This document shows positions 41,801 through 56,800 of a DNA stretch of 64,000 nucleotides, piece after piece (position 1 is the stretch's first letter; every line of letters begins with the position of its first letter). The notes under the pieces are model-generated. The model ran no database searches. It was not told the DNA's origin and saw only the letters and a program-made list of their open reading frames with translations. The translations under genes and the position numbers were made by a program. This DNA is from Prunella strophiata (Eukaryota; Chordata; Aves; Passeriformes; Prunellidae), in NCBI GenBank assembly GCA_036583965.1, contig JAZBQD010000013.1:11431848-11495847 (forward strand), given 5' to 3'.

Positions 41801-44800
41801 ACGAGGCTGAGAGCAAGAGCCAGAGCTCGGGGGACACTCGGAGTCGAGGGAAGACTCTTCCTCCCTGATCTCAGGAACAGGCTTTGATGGCTGTGTGGAG
41901 GAATAAACTACACAAAGCAGAAGCTGCACAAAGGGGGAGAGCATGGGGAAAGCAGAGGTGAGTGTTGTGTGACCCAACCCTGCTGCAGCCCGGGACAAGA
42001 TCTCTCGTGGGACACACCGGCCTGGGGGCATCACCCTGGCACAAACACCTCCCCATGAACCACCACTGTGTGCCAGCCCAGCAGCTCCCCGTGGGTGGGG
42101 AAGCAGCACAAAACAAACACCTTCTCCCCCAGGAGCTGCTTCCCAAGCAGATTCCTGTGTAGCAGTGCTTGGCAGGATGTCAGGACAAGTAAAAGGACGC
42201 ACGTGGGGAGTGCGGTGTTGGCTCTTGGGCACACTTTGAGCAGGAAAACCTCGTTTGTCAGAAAAGGTATTTTAGTTCTGCTGCTGAGTGCTGCCTCAAA
42301 CAGGGCAGGAGGTTGCAGCAGCCCCTGAGCAGCGCCCACAGACCTTCAACAACTCATACCTGCCTCCGGGAGCATTATTAACCTTAGCAATTAATGATGG
42401 AGTGAGTAATTCACAACCCGTGCCAGGAACGTATCTCTAAATTTTTGAGACCTTCTGGGAATAGCGTTTGGGCTGAAAATTTCCTCATATGCATGTTTTT
42501 TTTAGTTTTTGTTTTGGTTTTTTTGGTGGTTTTTTGAGCTTTTTTAGAGTTTTCAGCCTTTTTTTGGTCGGAGTTACCAGAGGTCCATGAGAACACCAAG
42601 TTCATCCCATACCTGAGCTGAAACAAAGAAGGGGCTGAGCCATTAATAAAGTCTGTTCTTCTCCACTGTATTAGTAAGGAAGTTATACAGGTCTTGGGAA
42701 AAATAATAAATAAAAAATCCCTTTTACTCCCCATTCAGCTCTGGGAAATGGGTCATAACTGACTGGGAGCTGCCCTATGGGCTTCAGAAGAGCTGAATCT
42801 TTAATGCAAAGTAATAAATGTTCTGTTCTGAACCAACCTGTCCTCGCCTTTCAGCGTTACAGAGGGGCTTACTCATCCCTGCTTTTGTGGGCCATATTTG
42901 AGGGATCTCATCAAGCCACATCCTGCATTACCCATCTGGTAGCAAGTGCTGATCCCAACCATTCTGCACGACTTACCATGGCAGCACAAAACATCCCTCT
43001 GGATTAACCCTCACCACACACAGCAGCCAAACAATGCTCAGAGTCACGGCTGTTACCTTGTCTTTAACAATGCAGCACCAGCAAGGTCCAACATGCATAA
43101 CACAGCCCTGTGTGGCCATCAGACACATCAGCTGTTCTTGCAGGGGATGTGGTGACACAGGGCACTGAGTGTGGCAGAACCAGAATCATTGCAAGCTCTT
43201 GGTTGAGAATGGGAAGCACCCCCCGGACAGACGGACGGACAGAAGCTGCTCGGCCCGGAGAGCAGAGCCTCGAGGGGTGCAACACTTACTGTTGGCTATG
43301 TTGGAAGCAGTGTAACTGTCTGCCATTCCTGAGACCTGGCTGGCAATGCTGATCTCACTGGCTCTCCGGAAGCCCCTGAACTGAGGGGCTGAAATGGGGG
43401 TGGACAGGGACGCGTTTTCCATGAAGACGGCACCATGAGACTGAACAACATCTGCTACAAAGTTGAAACAGGGAAATCAAAATATTAGACCAACAGACAG
43501 AGGCTGGGCAAGATGAACTCGGGGGGAGGAAGGAGGCAAACAAAGCTGGTAGGTGCAAAAACCTTTCAGAGCTGATTGGAATGAAACAAACACCCCACAT
43601 TTCATTGGAGCTCTGGTTAGAAAAGAAAGCAAACAGCACAGCAGGCAGAGACATGTGGCTGGAGGAGCAGTCTTTGATTGAGAGAAGCAAAGTAGCTCAA
43701 AAACCAGATCCAAAGAAAAACCCAGGCAGACTTATTCAAGCAGCAATAACAAGCATGTGTCATACATACAGATGTGAATATACACAATTTTATACATTCA
43801 CATCGAGACAAGATAACCAAGGTAAGGCAAACAACAAAAAAAACAACCTTAGAAAGAGGTATTTGTTTTCTTGAGATATTTAAATTTAAATGAATCTCTC
43901 CAAGATAGAAGCATTACTAAAAAGCAAAAATCAAGAAAACATCTTCATGCCTGGCAGGGACTAAATTTGGACTTGTATTTTACTGCTGAAGGACACAGCC
44001 AACACTCATTAATCTGGAGAAAGGGCTACTGAAGGGAGTCTGGTGCTGAGCACTTGTACCTCCCATCAGAGCCAGCAGATCAGGGAGAACTCAGGCTCTA
44101 TGAAAACAGAGCTTTTTGGGTACAACATGCAGGTCTGAATTTTTAAATCCCAACCTGAGGTCCACCAAGTTAGGCTGAACCCCTCAGTACATAAATACAG
44201 AAAGGAGGGTTTAAAATCATGCTCATATGGATGGGAGGGAAAAGGACCTCAAACACTCAGGAGGGGCAAAACGAGAGATGCTGGAAGTCACACTAAAATC
44301 TCTGCATTTCAGTTTTGTCTCTGAACAGTGCTAAGAGCACCCACCCCTCTGTGGATGCTATGAGGCCAAATTTAGTGGGATATCCCAAGCTCCTGCAGGG
44401 CAGAGGTTTGTAATGCCAGCAGCAGGTGCTCACAGCAGGCAGCACCAGCGTGGCAGTAACATGCAAAAGCAAAGCAATTCATTATGGGTTTAAGGTTGCC
44501 CATCTCTGCTGCACTTGAGGAGCAGCACCTGAATTTATTCCCAGGTATCAGGCAGGAGATATCACAAGGAGTGTGAGCACATTACTCCCACACATCAACA
44601 TCCCCACCTATTCCAGCCTGTTTGGTTATCCCTGGATTTAATCCTGGCACACGGCTGACACGGGGCATTGTTTTAGCAACTGGTTTATTTTAATAGCAAT
44701 CTTTTTGTGCTTGGGGCTACTGATTTTCTCCCTCCAATCCCTCAGTTTGCAGCAGCAGTGTCTGTGCCCACACAAATCCTGCTGCAGCCAAGGGAGAGGG

Positions 44801-47800
44801 AATGTATGAAGCAGAAAATGTGTGGCTAAGTGTCAGTGAAAGAGTTCTGCTCTCTGCAGGGAAAATCAGGCCACAAGCTGCTCTGTGTAAAAGCTTTGTG
44901 GACTGTGAGATCTGAGCCTTAGCAGGAGCCTGACCTGATGATGAGCTGCACACACAGCCCACGTTGTGCCTGAAAGGCCCTTAGCAGCATCCCTTTCTCA
45001 GCACTTTGCCCCTCTTTCCACCTTGCCTCGAGCTGCTGGCTGCCAAGGCTGTGACCAGGATCCACAACCAAGCTGCTCCCACCAGGCCAGTGCTGTTTTC
45101 TGACTGTACAAAACACCAGCATGGGCAAGAAGAGACAATCCAAGTGGAAAACAGGAGCTGCACTGAACCCCACAAAGGTCTCAAGGGTCTCATTCCCTTT
45201 GCTGGAACAACCCTCTCTTCTCTGATCTCCCTCTCCACTCTCCTGCCTAGAGATGCCCCTGTGCTCCTGCTCTTGTGTCACCAAATGGGTGTCCCAAAAA
45301 CAGGTGATGATCATCAGCCTCCCTGAACCTCCTCAGATGTCAGGAGAGGTTTGGCTTTGTCTGTGCCAGGAAAAACACCAGATTCAGGTTTGACCACCAG
45401 AGAAACCTGAACTTCTTCCTCTGCTTTAACCTAAAGCACCTGTGCCTTGAATTAGGAAGACAAGTTCAGAAGTGTTACAGGAGAAAAGGCTGAGCCCAAC
45501 GTGGCCTGCCTGGGGTGGTCACAGCTTTGACTCCATGAGCCCATCTTCACTCAGCTCTGCCTGAACTTCAACTCCTTTCTGAGAACCCAGAAAGTGAATA
45601 AAGGAACAAACAGTGAGATTTTGGGCCTGCTCTTTTTTAGCCAATCTTGTTTTCCTGGGTTGACCAGGGATTTTGGAATAGAATGAGTTTGCAGCAAAAG
45701 CACCCAACCTCAGCAGCCCTTCCAGCCCCATCCTGGTGCCACCAGAGGAACAATTCCCACTCCTGTTAAAGCCTGGGGTGTTTCAGCATTTTTGAACAGT
45801 TCAGTTCAGCACTGCCTGCGTTGGTGGCAGGAGTCTGCCCTGCAGGGGACAAGGTGCCACCTGACAGCAGTGCCCCCCTGCTCCTGCCCACTCAGGGTGC
45901 TCTTGTGCTTCTCCCTTCCCCAAGCCACACACCCTCTGTCCCTGAGAAAGGGCAGTTTCTGAGAAAAATGAAGGCCAGGAAAAGGCAGGGTGGGAAATGT
46001 GGAAATGCAAAAACCTGTTTTATGCATCACAACCCACTCAGAAAAGCTTCCTCCACACCAAAGCTGCAGTGACAGCAACTTCCAAAGAAAATCCTGAGAC
46101 CTGCCTCGCAGAAAAAACCCACAAAGCTAACAATATATTTCCTGGATTTGTGCATTCTCTGCATCATGTCTCTGGAGCAGCAATTCTGAAACCAAGGGGG
46201 CTTTCTTGGGGAGTGTGGTGACCAGGGTGGGATGTCACAGATGCTTCCATGCTGGCACAGACAGACCCCAGCACCTGCAGCCAGGTGTTCCTGACAGGAG
46301 CCTCCTGCACCCCAGAGGTGCAGCCCCAGGCACAGCTCAGGCCCTGACAGCCATGGGGAGGTTCTCCAGGCAAGCCCAGAGTGAAGGCAGAAGCTCCAGC
46401 AGCAGCAAGACCCTTACCAAGATCAGCTGCTCCTCTGTCACTCAGTGGGGACAGAGGTGCTCTTGTCTGCTGCACTTTGTCCTGTGACTCAGGGCTGACT
46501 CAGGGCCCCTGCAGCAGAGTGAGGAAGAGGAGCCTGGCTGGAGCAGTGCCCTGAGCACCCTCCCAGCAAAGCACCTGCTGCTGCTGGAGCCACATGGCAC
46601 AACCCATGCCATGGCCCAAGGTTTAACTGCACTTCCAGGGGAGTGGACATGGAAAGCCAAATAATTTTTTTTTTGTTTGTTTTGGCCTACCTATGAATCT
46701 TTAATACTCATTTTGATGCTGTGCTCTTTCACTTTTGGACTCATTTATCAATGCTCTTATAAGCCCTGAGCCATCCTTTCAGGTAAGTCCTTGGGGTACC
46801 TGAAAGACAGATTTTTATATGAGCTATTTGGAGACTGAGCTATTGCACCAAAGAGGGAAATACTGAAAGCCATCCAAAAATATGTACAGATCAATAAAAA
46901 CAAAAATATTAAAAACCACAGAAAAGCCAGGCAGCTGCTCAGCACAGACCAGGCCCTGCTCACACTGGAGACACTGGTCAGTGCTGGGCACTCTGCAGTC
47001 ACTCCCCTGAGATCAAGAGCAACAGATTTCTGCTGTCCACAAGTTTTGGTGATTTTGGAAATCTCCTGCAGTCCAGTGGCTGAACTGGGATTCAGCACTT
47101 GCTACACTCACATCAAGAACTGCTTGACACATTGTGCTCTTGACCCACAATGTAAAAAGCAGAGAATCCTGTAATGGTTTGGGTTGGAAGGGACCTTAAA
47201 GACCTAACTGGGCATGGGCAAGGGATGCTTCTACAAGCTCTGTCCTGACCACAGGCAGCATCAGCTCACAGTGAAATGGCATTTCACCAGGGACCTCCAA
47301 AGTGGTTAATTAACAGTACCAGAATCTATGGAAACCCTCTTCTTTTTCAGGTCCTTTCCCTCTGCTTTACCACAGAACCTCACAGCAACACGGCAGCTGC
47401 ACACCTAAAAATCCTCTCCAGCTCCAGGAGACAGAGGAGAGAGCACTGGGAAAACTCGTCCTGTATGACCACATAAGAGCCCAAACTGCTGAGGGACAGT
47501 GAGGGTCAGCTTGTTAAAGACAAGCAGGGCAGCAGAACCCAGCTCCCAATGGCAAACACTGAGAAAGGAACGAGAACGGGCAGTGAGACACGCGGGGAAG
47601 GAAAAAACCAAAACAAAGGCAAATCTCATCAAAATTGCAGATGTAGCACCAGCCACAATCAGAATAAATGAGGCCATGCAGCATTGATGATGGAAAATAA
47701 GGCAAAACAAATGCATCAAACTTTGCTTTTAAGGCGGGAGACAAGAAATTAATTTAAATAACCAACACGCAGAGCCCCGCTGGGGTCTGAAAGCCTCAGT

Positions 47801-50800
47801 GCTGTGCTCAGAGAGCCACGAGTGTCCAGACAGGAAATACTCAAAGGGACAAAATCTGCTGTGACATGGGCATCAAGTGGACTTCTGGGCATGGTGATTT
47901 GTGGCTGCAGGGGAGCTGCACTGCAGGACAGCCTTTCCCAAGGGCTCCTGCCCTCGGTGAGCACCACATGAGCAGGGCCAGCAGGGACTGTCTCTGCCAA
48001 AGGCTCTTCCCAGCAGCACAGAGCAAACCAGCCCGTGCAGGGCAGCAGCTCCCCTCCAGCACCAGCACCAGAATGGGACAGAGTTTATAACCCCAAACCC
48101 TTTTTCCACAGAGGCTCTCCCAGAGCCAGCTGTGATCCCCAGTGGTGATTTTGTGTGGCACAGCCTGAGACACAGCACGAAGGTTTCAACTCCAGGAGGC
48201 AAGAGTGTGATCTCCAAAAAAGGACCCCAAGAACCCAACACCACAGACAATACAAAAGTGTAGATTACACACACTCAGCACAACCAGCACTTTTATTGGA
48301 AACATCTTGCCAATTCAGTACAGGAACGGGGATACTTGTTTCCATGAAGCTGTCCTGGTGCTGGAGAGCACCCAGAGGGTTACTTTCCATGAGGAGGATG
48401 GGATTGTTCTGGATTGTCTCAACTAGAAGCAGATGGGGAAAAAAAAACATAACAGAAGGACAAAGAACAACAGACATGCGGCCACAAAGTGTTAAACATA
48501 CAAACAGTTACACCCCAGCACTTAATTATGAGTCTTCAATGAACAGACAACCTTCAAATAGAGTAAAAGAAACAAAATGGGTGATTTCCAAACAGACCAA
48601 CATCAGAGATTAACTGGGAGCAGAGGAGAACACAACGATGGCATTTCAACAACAAAAGGGAGGCATCTTCAGCCCCTTCTAAGCCAAATCCATAAATACA
48701 CAGCAGATCCAGAGAAATCTTTTTTACTGTGAGTGGAAAAAATATGCTGTAAGGGAAGAATCAGACTCACAGCCTACACAGTGCAAAGCACAGGAGTAAG
48801 CAGGGATGTGAGTTTGATTTTACTCTGCAAGTTCATTGAAATGAAACAGGGACCAGCATTTAGTACAGATGGGAAAATGGGGGAAAGAACAGCCTGAGAG
48901 ACTTTCTGAATTGTGGACTCCCAGAAAAGCTACCTGCATGAGGAGATGTGCACAAGCAGTGTTACACCAGGTTTTGTACAAAACCAATTATAACTGAGCA
49001 CCTGAACTTTACGTGATCAGCAAAACATACAGCTTAATTATAGCTGTAATTAACTTTTCTGGAGGGCCCTCCAGTGAACACTAACTTCAGGAGCAGCTTG
49101 GTGAATCATGGTTAGTCCTTCTGGGTAATGTGTCCATCACAACATGGACTCTAATGGGAAGGAATGGCCTGTTACTTTCTGATAAGCAAATGAAGAGGCT
49201 TTGTCTTACAGGAAAAAGAGAATTTAAAGCTGGTTTTTGTCAGTTTTATTCATGAAGGCAGAGAAGTATCTCTTAAAATAACAAGGCTCAGACCTGGAGG
49301 TTTTGCCATCACTCTGCCCTTCTCATAGGAGAGCTAATTGCTGTTTAACTTCACTGCATAGCAAGTGTCTCTCCAAACACAGCCAGCTCAGAGGTCCAGG
49401 GAGGCTCTAATATTCCTGCTGCTGTACAGAATGATAACCAGAACACAGGTTTAGTGTCAATGGGGCTTCTACCTCTGGGTTCAGTGAGAACAGGGGCTCT
49501 GGAATGTATTTAAGAGAAAGAAGGTAAGATGTTAAGCTGCATTTTTTTTCTGTAATAAGCCCCTTGCAGCTGATACCTAGAATACACCCAAAAAGCAAAC
49601 TGCTCTTCAAGTTGCTATAGATTCCCTGAGCTGTTGTAACTGGCCTGGGTACAAATGCAGTTGTGGGTGGATCCATTTTTAAAAAGTGTTGCAGCAAGAT
49701 CTTGGCTAAATTTGACAAGTGAGTGGGGCCTGCAGAAAGCATTTTATTCACTTCATTAAACATGGGGTTTAGTTTGTGCCTATCTAACAAATCAGACCTC
49801 TAGATTGAGCAATTACAACACTTGAAGACACTGATACATATAGAAGGCCACTTCTTTGGATTTTCAACTTTAAAATGATGCAGAGGATCACCAGAATTAT
49901 CGAGCTCTAGTTATACAGTCTTCTTCATTTAGTCCTGCATGATTCAAATATTAGACAAATGGGATGCAAACAAGTAAATCATCTCATCATCTCACTGTAC
50001 ACTCTGCTCAATCCAAGTCCTAAATTCTGCCAACTCAATTGTGTTTCATTCACTCTCAATCACAAGCACCAGTCTGGGTGTAAAACAGAAGCCTTTACAG
50101 AGAGGTCACCACCTCATGACCCTCAGCAGCTGGAGGCCCTTGTGTGACAAACAGAGGGCACACAGGACACAAGGCACTGATTTCACTGCAAGAAAATTCC
50201 TTTTCTGGTAAACCAGGAACAAGCTAATGCTACAGGGCCAGTTCTCCTTCTCACCACTTCCAACTGCATTGATAACTTCACATCACATGTGGCTGTGACC
50301 CTTTAACAGCTCACGTGGATGCAGAGGGACTCACCCAAAACTGCAGAGTTGCCATCGCCCAGCGGGAACCTCTGGTACCGGGGGATATTGAAGGGGGGCA
50401 GAAGGTAAAACTTCCTCTCCAAAAGAGGCTCCAGGCGTGAAGCAGATGGGTCTGCAGGGTGGAACAGGTTATAGACCTGCTGACAAGCTGGTCTCAGCTG
50501 AAAGACTGAAAAGACAAAGGAAAAAAAAATGCCTCAAGTGTCAAAACATCGCTTGTTAGAATATTGTAAATATTTGTCTTGAAAAATGACAACTGTCAGG
50601 TTACAAAATTGCAAAAGATTTATCATTTATCGACTCTCTCATCTCCTAGTTGAGTCAACTGGAACAATTTATTACAATGTTTACAGACTCAAGAATTGCC
50701 CAGCACTTCTCCTCTTTGGAAATGGTGTAATCAGTGGTGCAGAGAGCACAGGGAGATCTGCTGCTTTACGGTGCAATAAACACAATACAGAAATATTTGG

Positions 50801-53800
50801 GTTTAACCAGACTCCTTCCTGCAAGTGCAGCAGGAGGTGCTGACACCACCCACCAAGGGAGCAGTTTGCACCAGGACTTACTGTCAAGGGCTGGAATTAC
50901 AGTTTTCCTCAGGGCAAGCACCAGACCCAAGGGAGAGCCAAAGAGGAAGAAGTCAGTGATCTCAAAGTCAAACTTCCCAATATTTCCTCCATCCAGCATC
51001 GTGGAGCTGCTGGATCTCCTGGATGTGGGGTCGTTTCTCAGGACACTAGAATGTAAACTGGGACAAGAACAGAAAATAAAGTCTGAATTACATTCTCACT
51101 GTGTTTTCATAATTAAAGCCTGGATTAGTGATTGACAGTGGATATAATTTCTATCTCTTCAGTGAAGGAACTGTGCTAATCAACCCACAGTGACCCCACT
51201 GCACTGGCATCATTTAAATGTACAAATCCAAGCTTCAGGTGAGTTCATTTACACACCATCTCCTCAAAATGTTTTTCCTTTAAGGAGTCAAAATCATGGT
51301 TGCTGCTACTATATAGAGCATGTCCAGCTTTTCCTCCCTCTCTCAGGTGTCAAATCTGTTTGCAAATTCCACCTCTGTGTTGTGCAGGCTGGGCAATGCA
51401 CAGGTTTAATGCAGAGATTTAAATTCACATTTTCCTTGGACACTGAAGAAGAAAAGAAGCAGCAGGATTGCTTAGGTGAAAATCCTGGGAATCCACCCCC
51501 ACGTTAGGGAGAGTTGCTTCTTTGCAGTCTAAATCTGGGAAAGTGAAATACAGATGTGTAACACTGATACCCTGGTTCACAAAAGGCTTTCTGAGATGCT
51601 CTATTCCCACCCAAAAGCACGAAGCTGCAAATTCCTTTGCTCTCCAGGTTGTAGAGATTCCAGTGGCAGCTGTAGTGGGTTACCTCATTATAATTAGAAG
51701 CAGAGAGTTGAAGGCAATACCAGCAGTGCCTTAAGAGGGTGTTTGCAAACACTTAAAAAAGCATCAGAGCAGGTTCTATAAAACATGTAGGAGAAATGGA
51801 TACCATAAGAAATGGTAAGGATAAAGGGTTGGATAAAGGGTTTACTGGCCTGGAGTTGGGAATTATCAAACAGTCTCCTGCTGGCTCTGTGGCCCAAAAC
51901 AAAACCCCAGGCTGTGAGCAGTACTTGTCACATCCTCATGTGCAACAGCTCTGGCTCATCACGGCCACTTCTGAGGACAGTGACAGCCCAGCACGGCTGT
52001 GGTCCCAAACCAGGGCAGCTCCCACCATCCTCAGCACAGAGCAGCTGCTCACAGACCCCTCCGACACAGCCACAGCCCGGGAGCAGCTGCAAACGCTCAC
52101 ACTTCTGGGGAAGAAAACCAGCTTTCAGGCAGACTTTGCTTTCCTGCCACGGCAAATAGCGAATAATCCCAGAGGCAGCTCCAGAGCTGATCGGCGCTCC
52201 CAGAGGATGCTGAGCCCCGCCTGCTCCTGCCGCGCTCCCTCCGGAGCTGCACACTCGGCTCTGCTCTCCGCCTCCCAGCCAGGGAACGAGAAGTTACTTA
52301 TGCCAGACACACACACATCACGGGCAGTCAAAACACTGGTGTCAAAAGCGGGAGGAACGGGAGGTTACAGCAGTGACAGCTCCAACGAGCCTGCTCCTGT
52401 TCCTGTGATGCTAACGAGGCTGCACAGCCCTGAAACAGCTCTGAGAAGGAGCCACCTTTGGTGGAGCTACAATTGCTGCAGCTAACAAGATGGAACGCAG
52501 CGAGTTTGCTGTGTGTGAGGAATGCAAAGGCATTGAGAACACGCTCAGTTTTCGCTGAGAGCAGGGTGACAGCGACAGGATTCCAACAGAGCCTGCAGAG
52601 GAAAAGCTGTCCCCATGGCAGGATGGGTGCAGGGGGTGCTGGGTGTAATCCACACAGCGTCTCTTCCCGGGGAAGAGAAGAAGCAGAGCAGGCACAGCAC
52701 GGAGCAATTTGGGCATCTTCACTCCTTCTGCCGGGAACTTGGTATCGTCTTTTCAGCAATCAAAAGAAATGAGAGCCAAGGGGAACTCTGGATCTGTCAT
52801 GCTCCAAGCAACCTGCAGTGCCCTGTTCTCCCTTTAAAGAGCAGCAGATGTACTGTGTGCATTAATTAAACAAGAGCTTATGGATTTCAGAAGCAAATCA
52901 ACTCATTTACAATAATACAAGTACGGCACAGCCAGAAATAATGTAGTTGTGCAGAAGGACTGAATTTAAAAATAAATGTGTGATTGTAATCTCCAGATGC
53001 TGCTCTGGCTTGCTGGGCATTATCCCAGAGAAGTGGGTAGGTCTGATACATGAATAAAAATGAGTGTCTTTGGCACAGGCTGAAATCTGCAGTGGGCACG
53101 GACAGAGAGGTCCCTGTGTGCCAGGCTGCCCGTCTGCCGAGCCCTGGAGGAAAACTTGGCTCTGTTCTGCCAACCTCCTGCTCGAAGCCACGTCACACCA
53201 GGGCTTGGTTTTAGCATGGGAAAAATCATTCCTTGATGGCAGAGGCCAACAGGCATTCTGCTGGTGCTGGCTGGGAGAACAAGGTCCAGGCATGGGCGTG
53301 GGAGCGATGTCCTGCTGACATGCAGGAGGGGAAGAGTGAACCCCCAGCCTCCTCTGCACCAGGGATGAGGTGAATTCCTGCTTCCCAGCCTCTCCTGTAG
53401 CAGGGAGGAGGTGAACCCCTTCTCCCCTGTACCAGGGAGGAGGTGAATCCCTTCTCCCCTGTACCTGGAATGAGGTGAATCCCTTCTCCCCATCCTCCCC
53501 TGCACCACAGAGCTGAGTGAGAGCTCCAACTGCACCTTCAACCTGCCCCTTTCCCTGAGGGAATCCTGGTTTTGAGTTCTTGGAAGAGACTGATTTTTAG
53601 CCCAAGGTCTAAAGGGAGGTTTAAAAGCACATAAAACTCTTTAAGAAGTGAAAATGCACCAATCTGTCACCCCACTGAATCCCAACAGCTCTTGCCAGGG
53701 AGTCACAAGTGCTGCATGCTGGGTGCAGGCAGAGCCCTTCAGAGATGGAACAGGAAGGACCAGCACAAAGCTATTTGGAACAACAAAATGAGCAATCCAT

Positions 53801-56800
53801 TATCCACATCAGGCCCAGCATTTATTCTAAAATAGGTGTAAAAATGCATCAAGATGCCAGCCTGATTTCCTTAACTGAGTCTGTGACCCTGAGGTCAATA
53901 ACAAGGAGGAAAATCAGCACATTTTTGCACAACTCATATTTTCCCTGTAATACAGGAGACTGTTTTGAGGAGGCAAGAACAAGAGCCTGATTGCCTTTTA
54001 TTAACCTGCTGGAAATAGCCAAGAACCTCACTGGGGATTTTGTAAATGCAGTTGTCTTTCTGAATATCCTATCTCTATGCACCAACAACATTCACTTCGA
54101 TATCTTCTCTCTCCCATAAATCATTTACAAAAGGGCCCTGACATGGCAGGACAACACAAATCCCTGAGCTAAAACAAGTCACCAAGTAGTGATGGAGGGG
54201 GAGAAATGCAGGGGAAGCCTTCAGCTCAGCACAGGGCAAAAAGAAACAGCCTTGGACACAGCTGCAATGCAAGTAATGGGGTTTGCTGTGGGGGACACTG
54301 CTCCCAATTTCCTGGGACATGAAAGAAGAGGGATTAAGAGCATATTTACTGCAGTTCCTCCAGGCCTGCAGGAGAAAAAGCTCTGGGCTGTCCAGCTCCA
54401 GAGGCTGAAGAAGAAGATTCAGTCAGAAGAACCCTCTGGGTTTACAGAAATAATCCCTGAATGACCAGTGGCCATGGGCAGACTGCTGTGAAAATTCCAT
54501 GGGTTATGTTAACAGACACATTTCTGAATGTCCATTTGAAAAAGCTTAAAAATGTGATACTGGGGGCCTCAACAGTGAGTAACAAATTTGAAACATGTCC
54601 TTGGTGCAATGAAGCAGCCCTGGCAGGGGACAGAATAACTCAAAATCAGGTTTCAGAGATGCTTTAAAATTAATACAACGCTGGGTTCCCAGTTCTGCTT
54701 TGCCAAGCTCCCTTACACGATTTCTCCATTTGCTTCTGACCTCCATCCCACACTTGGAGCACAGCAGAGCAGCAGCTCCCTGACTGCCTTGGCTGCCACA
54801 CAACAGCTCAAAGGGCTTCTTGCCATTGCAACACTGATGCAGCAGAGAAGCTGGATTCTCTCAGTGCCACTCAGCAAGAAAGCTGTTCATTTTTTTTTTT
54901 TTTGCATATACAACACACTGAAATCAATAACCCTCTAATCTAAATTGTTTTCCTACACCTTGCTTATCACAGGATAACAAAGCAACACTCAGGTTCCACA
55001 GATACACCACCCTCAGCTCCAGGACACTGCTGCTGGATCTGCTCCTTCCAAATCTTAAATCTTACCTTGAAAGAAAGGCTTGATGCTGCTTTATTGTGTC
55101 CAGTTCATAGGTGGATGAATCACTCCTTTTTCGTGGCAGCTGCTTCTTTGGATCCTCTCCATTGCTACGAGGAATGTCAATGTTGCTCCTGCTGAGGTGT
55201 CTGCTGGCTTCCAGATTAGAGCCACTGGAGCAGTGGCTGTTGTTCACCGTTATTCCAGGAGACAGAAGGTCAGTATCCTGGGATTTGAAATGTAGGGATT
55301 TAGCTGAATTAAGAATACACCCACATGGTAACACCTCCCTCCCATCCTCCCTTTCCCCATTTACCCCAAGACCCAGTTGAGGCCAATACAGAATCTCAGG
55401 CCCAATCACTCCCCAAAGTGTGGGTGATGCTTCTCACACCAGAGAGTGAAACATCCCTGTTTAGAGCAAACACACCCAAACTGACACCCATATGCACCTC
55501 AAGACACGTCTGCCACTGATGAGGAGCAGAGCCTTTGTTGTGTCAGGAGATCCCCAGTAAAACCAGGGTGTGTGGAGGAGCTGGGAGCCAGCATTACCTG
55601 GACACTCACGACGCTCCCTCGCCGACTGCTGTTCTGGCTCTCGGACACGGTCTGGTTGCTGTAGCACAAGGCATCAAATCCCAGGATCCCCCCAACACAG
55701 TCCCCTACCAAGCACACCTGAGACAGGAAACAGAAGCAGGGGAGGAGGAATAAAAAGGAAATTTTTTTTAAAAGCCCCTTGACTTCAGTTCAGAACTAAC
55801 AGTTATACACAGAGTGCTGGATTACAGCTGGACAAGCTGGAGTGACAGGATGCCCAGTGCCTTCATCAGTAAAACTGGTCAGCCAGTGAAATCCATCACT
55901 GCCTGCAGACTCCCATTCTCTCACACAGCTCAGCTGTCCTGCCTGTCCCCACCAGGAGCAACAGGACAGCAACACAGAGCCCTGATCCTGGTGCTAACTG
56001 CAGAAACCAAGCTGGATCCCCCTTGCCAGCTGCCTGTGCTACCTCAGGGAAGCTCCTGCCATTTGTATCCCAAGGGGTGACAGTGTTCTGCCTCCAAGGG
56101 TATGAGCAGACAGGCACAGTAAAGCACCAAGATCCCTGGGCAGGAGAGGGCTGGCTGGAAGAAGCTCAGGGTGAATAAACCACATGACAGCAGTGCAGTG
56201 TGTCAGCTCTTCTAATGTCTCTGCCCTCGTGGGGCTGGGGAGTCACTTTGCTCAGAGATGTGAGGCTCAGTTGTGCTCTTTATGGGGTGCAGCAGCTGCA
56301 CAGCCTCAAAAAATAAACCCATGGGCGCAACAGCTCCAGCACAAGCTGCTGAAGGTCCTTTAAAGCCAGGAATGCTTAAACAGCCTTGGTCTGCAATGGG
56401 GATGAGACCATGTTTAGTAACAAAGGCAACATTCCTGCTCAGGCGAGGTGTGTCACACTGAAACCTGATTAATTTCACAGCTTTGGAGCTTCATTTCTGA
56501 ACACAAACTCAGGCTTTCCTTCGAATCCCAAAGGTTCAGGACAGTGCACAAGCAATAATCTCTCCCTCTCAGAAGAAAGAAATGGAAAGCACAACACTTC
56601 CTCACAGCAGCCCAACACTGTCATATCTCCATCCCTCCTGAGAGATTTACGGCAAAGAGAATTTCAGAAGGAAATTGCTTCACTTGTTCTTCCTCTGGCT
56701 GTGGCCTGAGCAGCCCCTGGCTCACCTGGCCATTGAAGGAGGTGCCCTCCTGGGATTTGATGAACTCACTGTAGGCCTGGTTGGCTCTGACAATGACAGT

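Noticed and set aside
48265..48422. Alternative last exon of PITPNM2 ending at the in-frame stop at 48265
   Set aside because: The encoded residues match internal PITPNM2 sequence and a phase-keeping donor exists before the stop, so an internal exon is the better reading. Early polyadenylation is kept only as a finding to test.
51796..52485. 229-codon plus-strand frame in a PITPNM2 intron
   Set aside because: No recognisable domain and no splice context. Opposite-strand frames of similar length are present, so openness by composition is sufficient.
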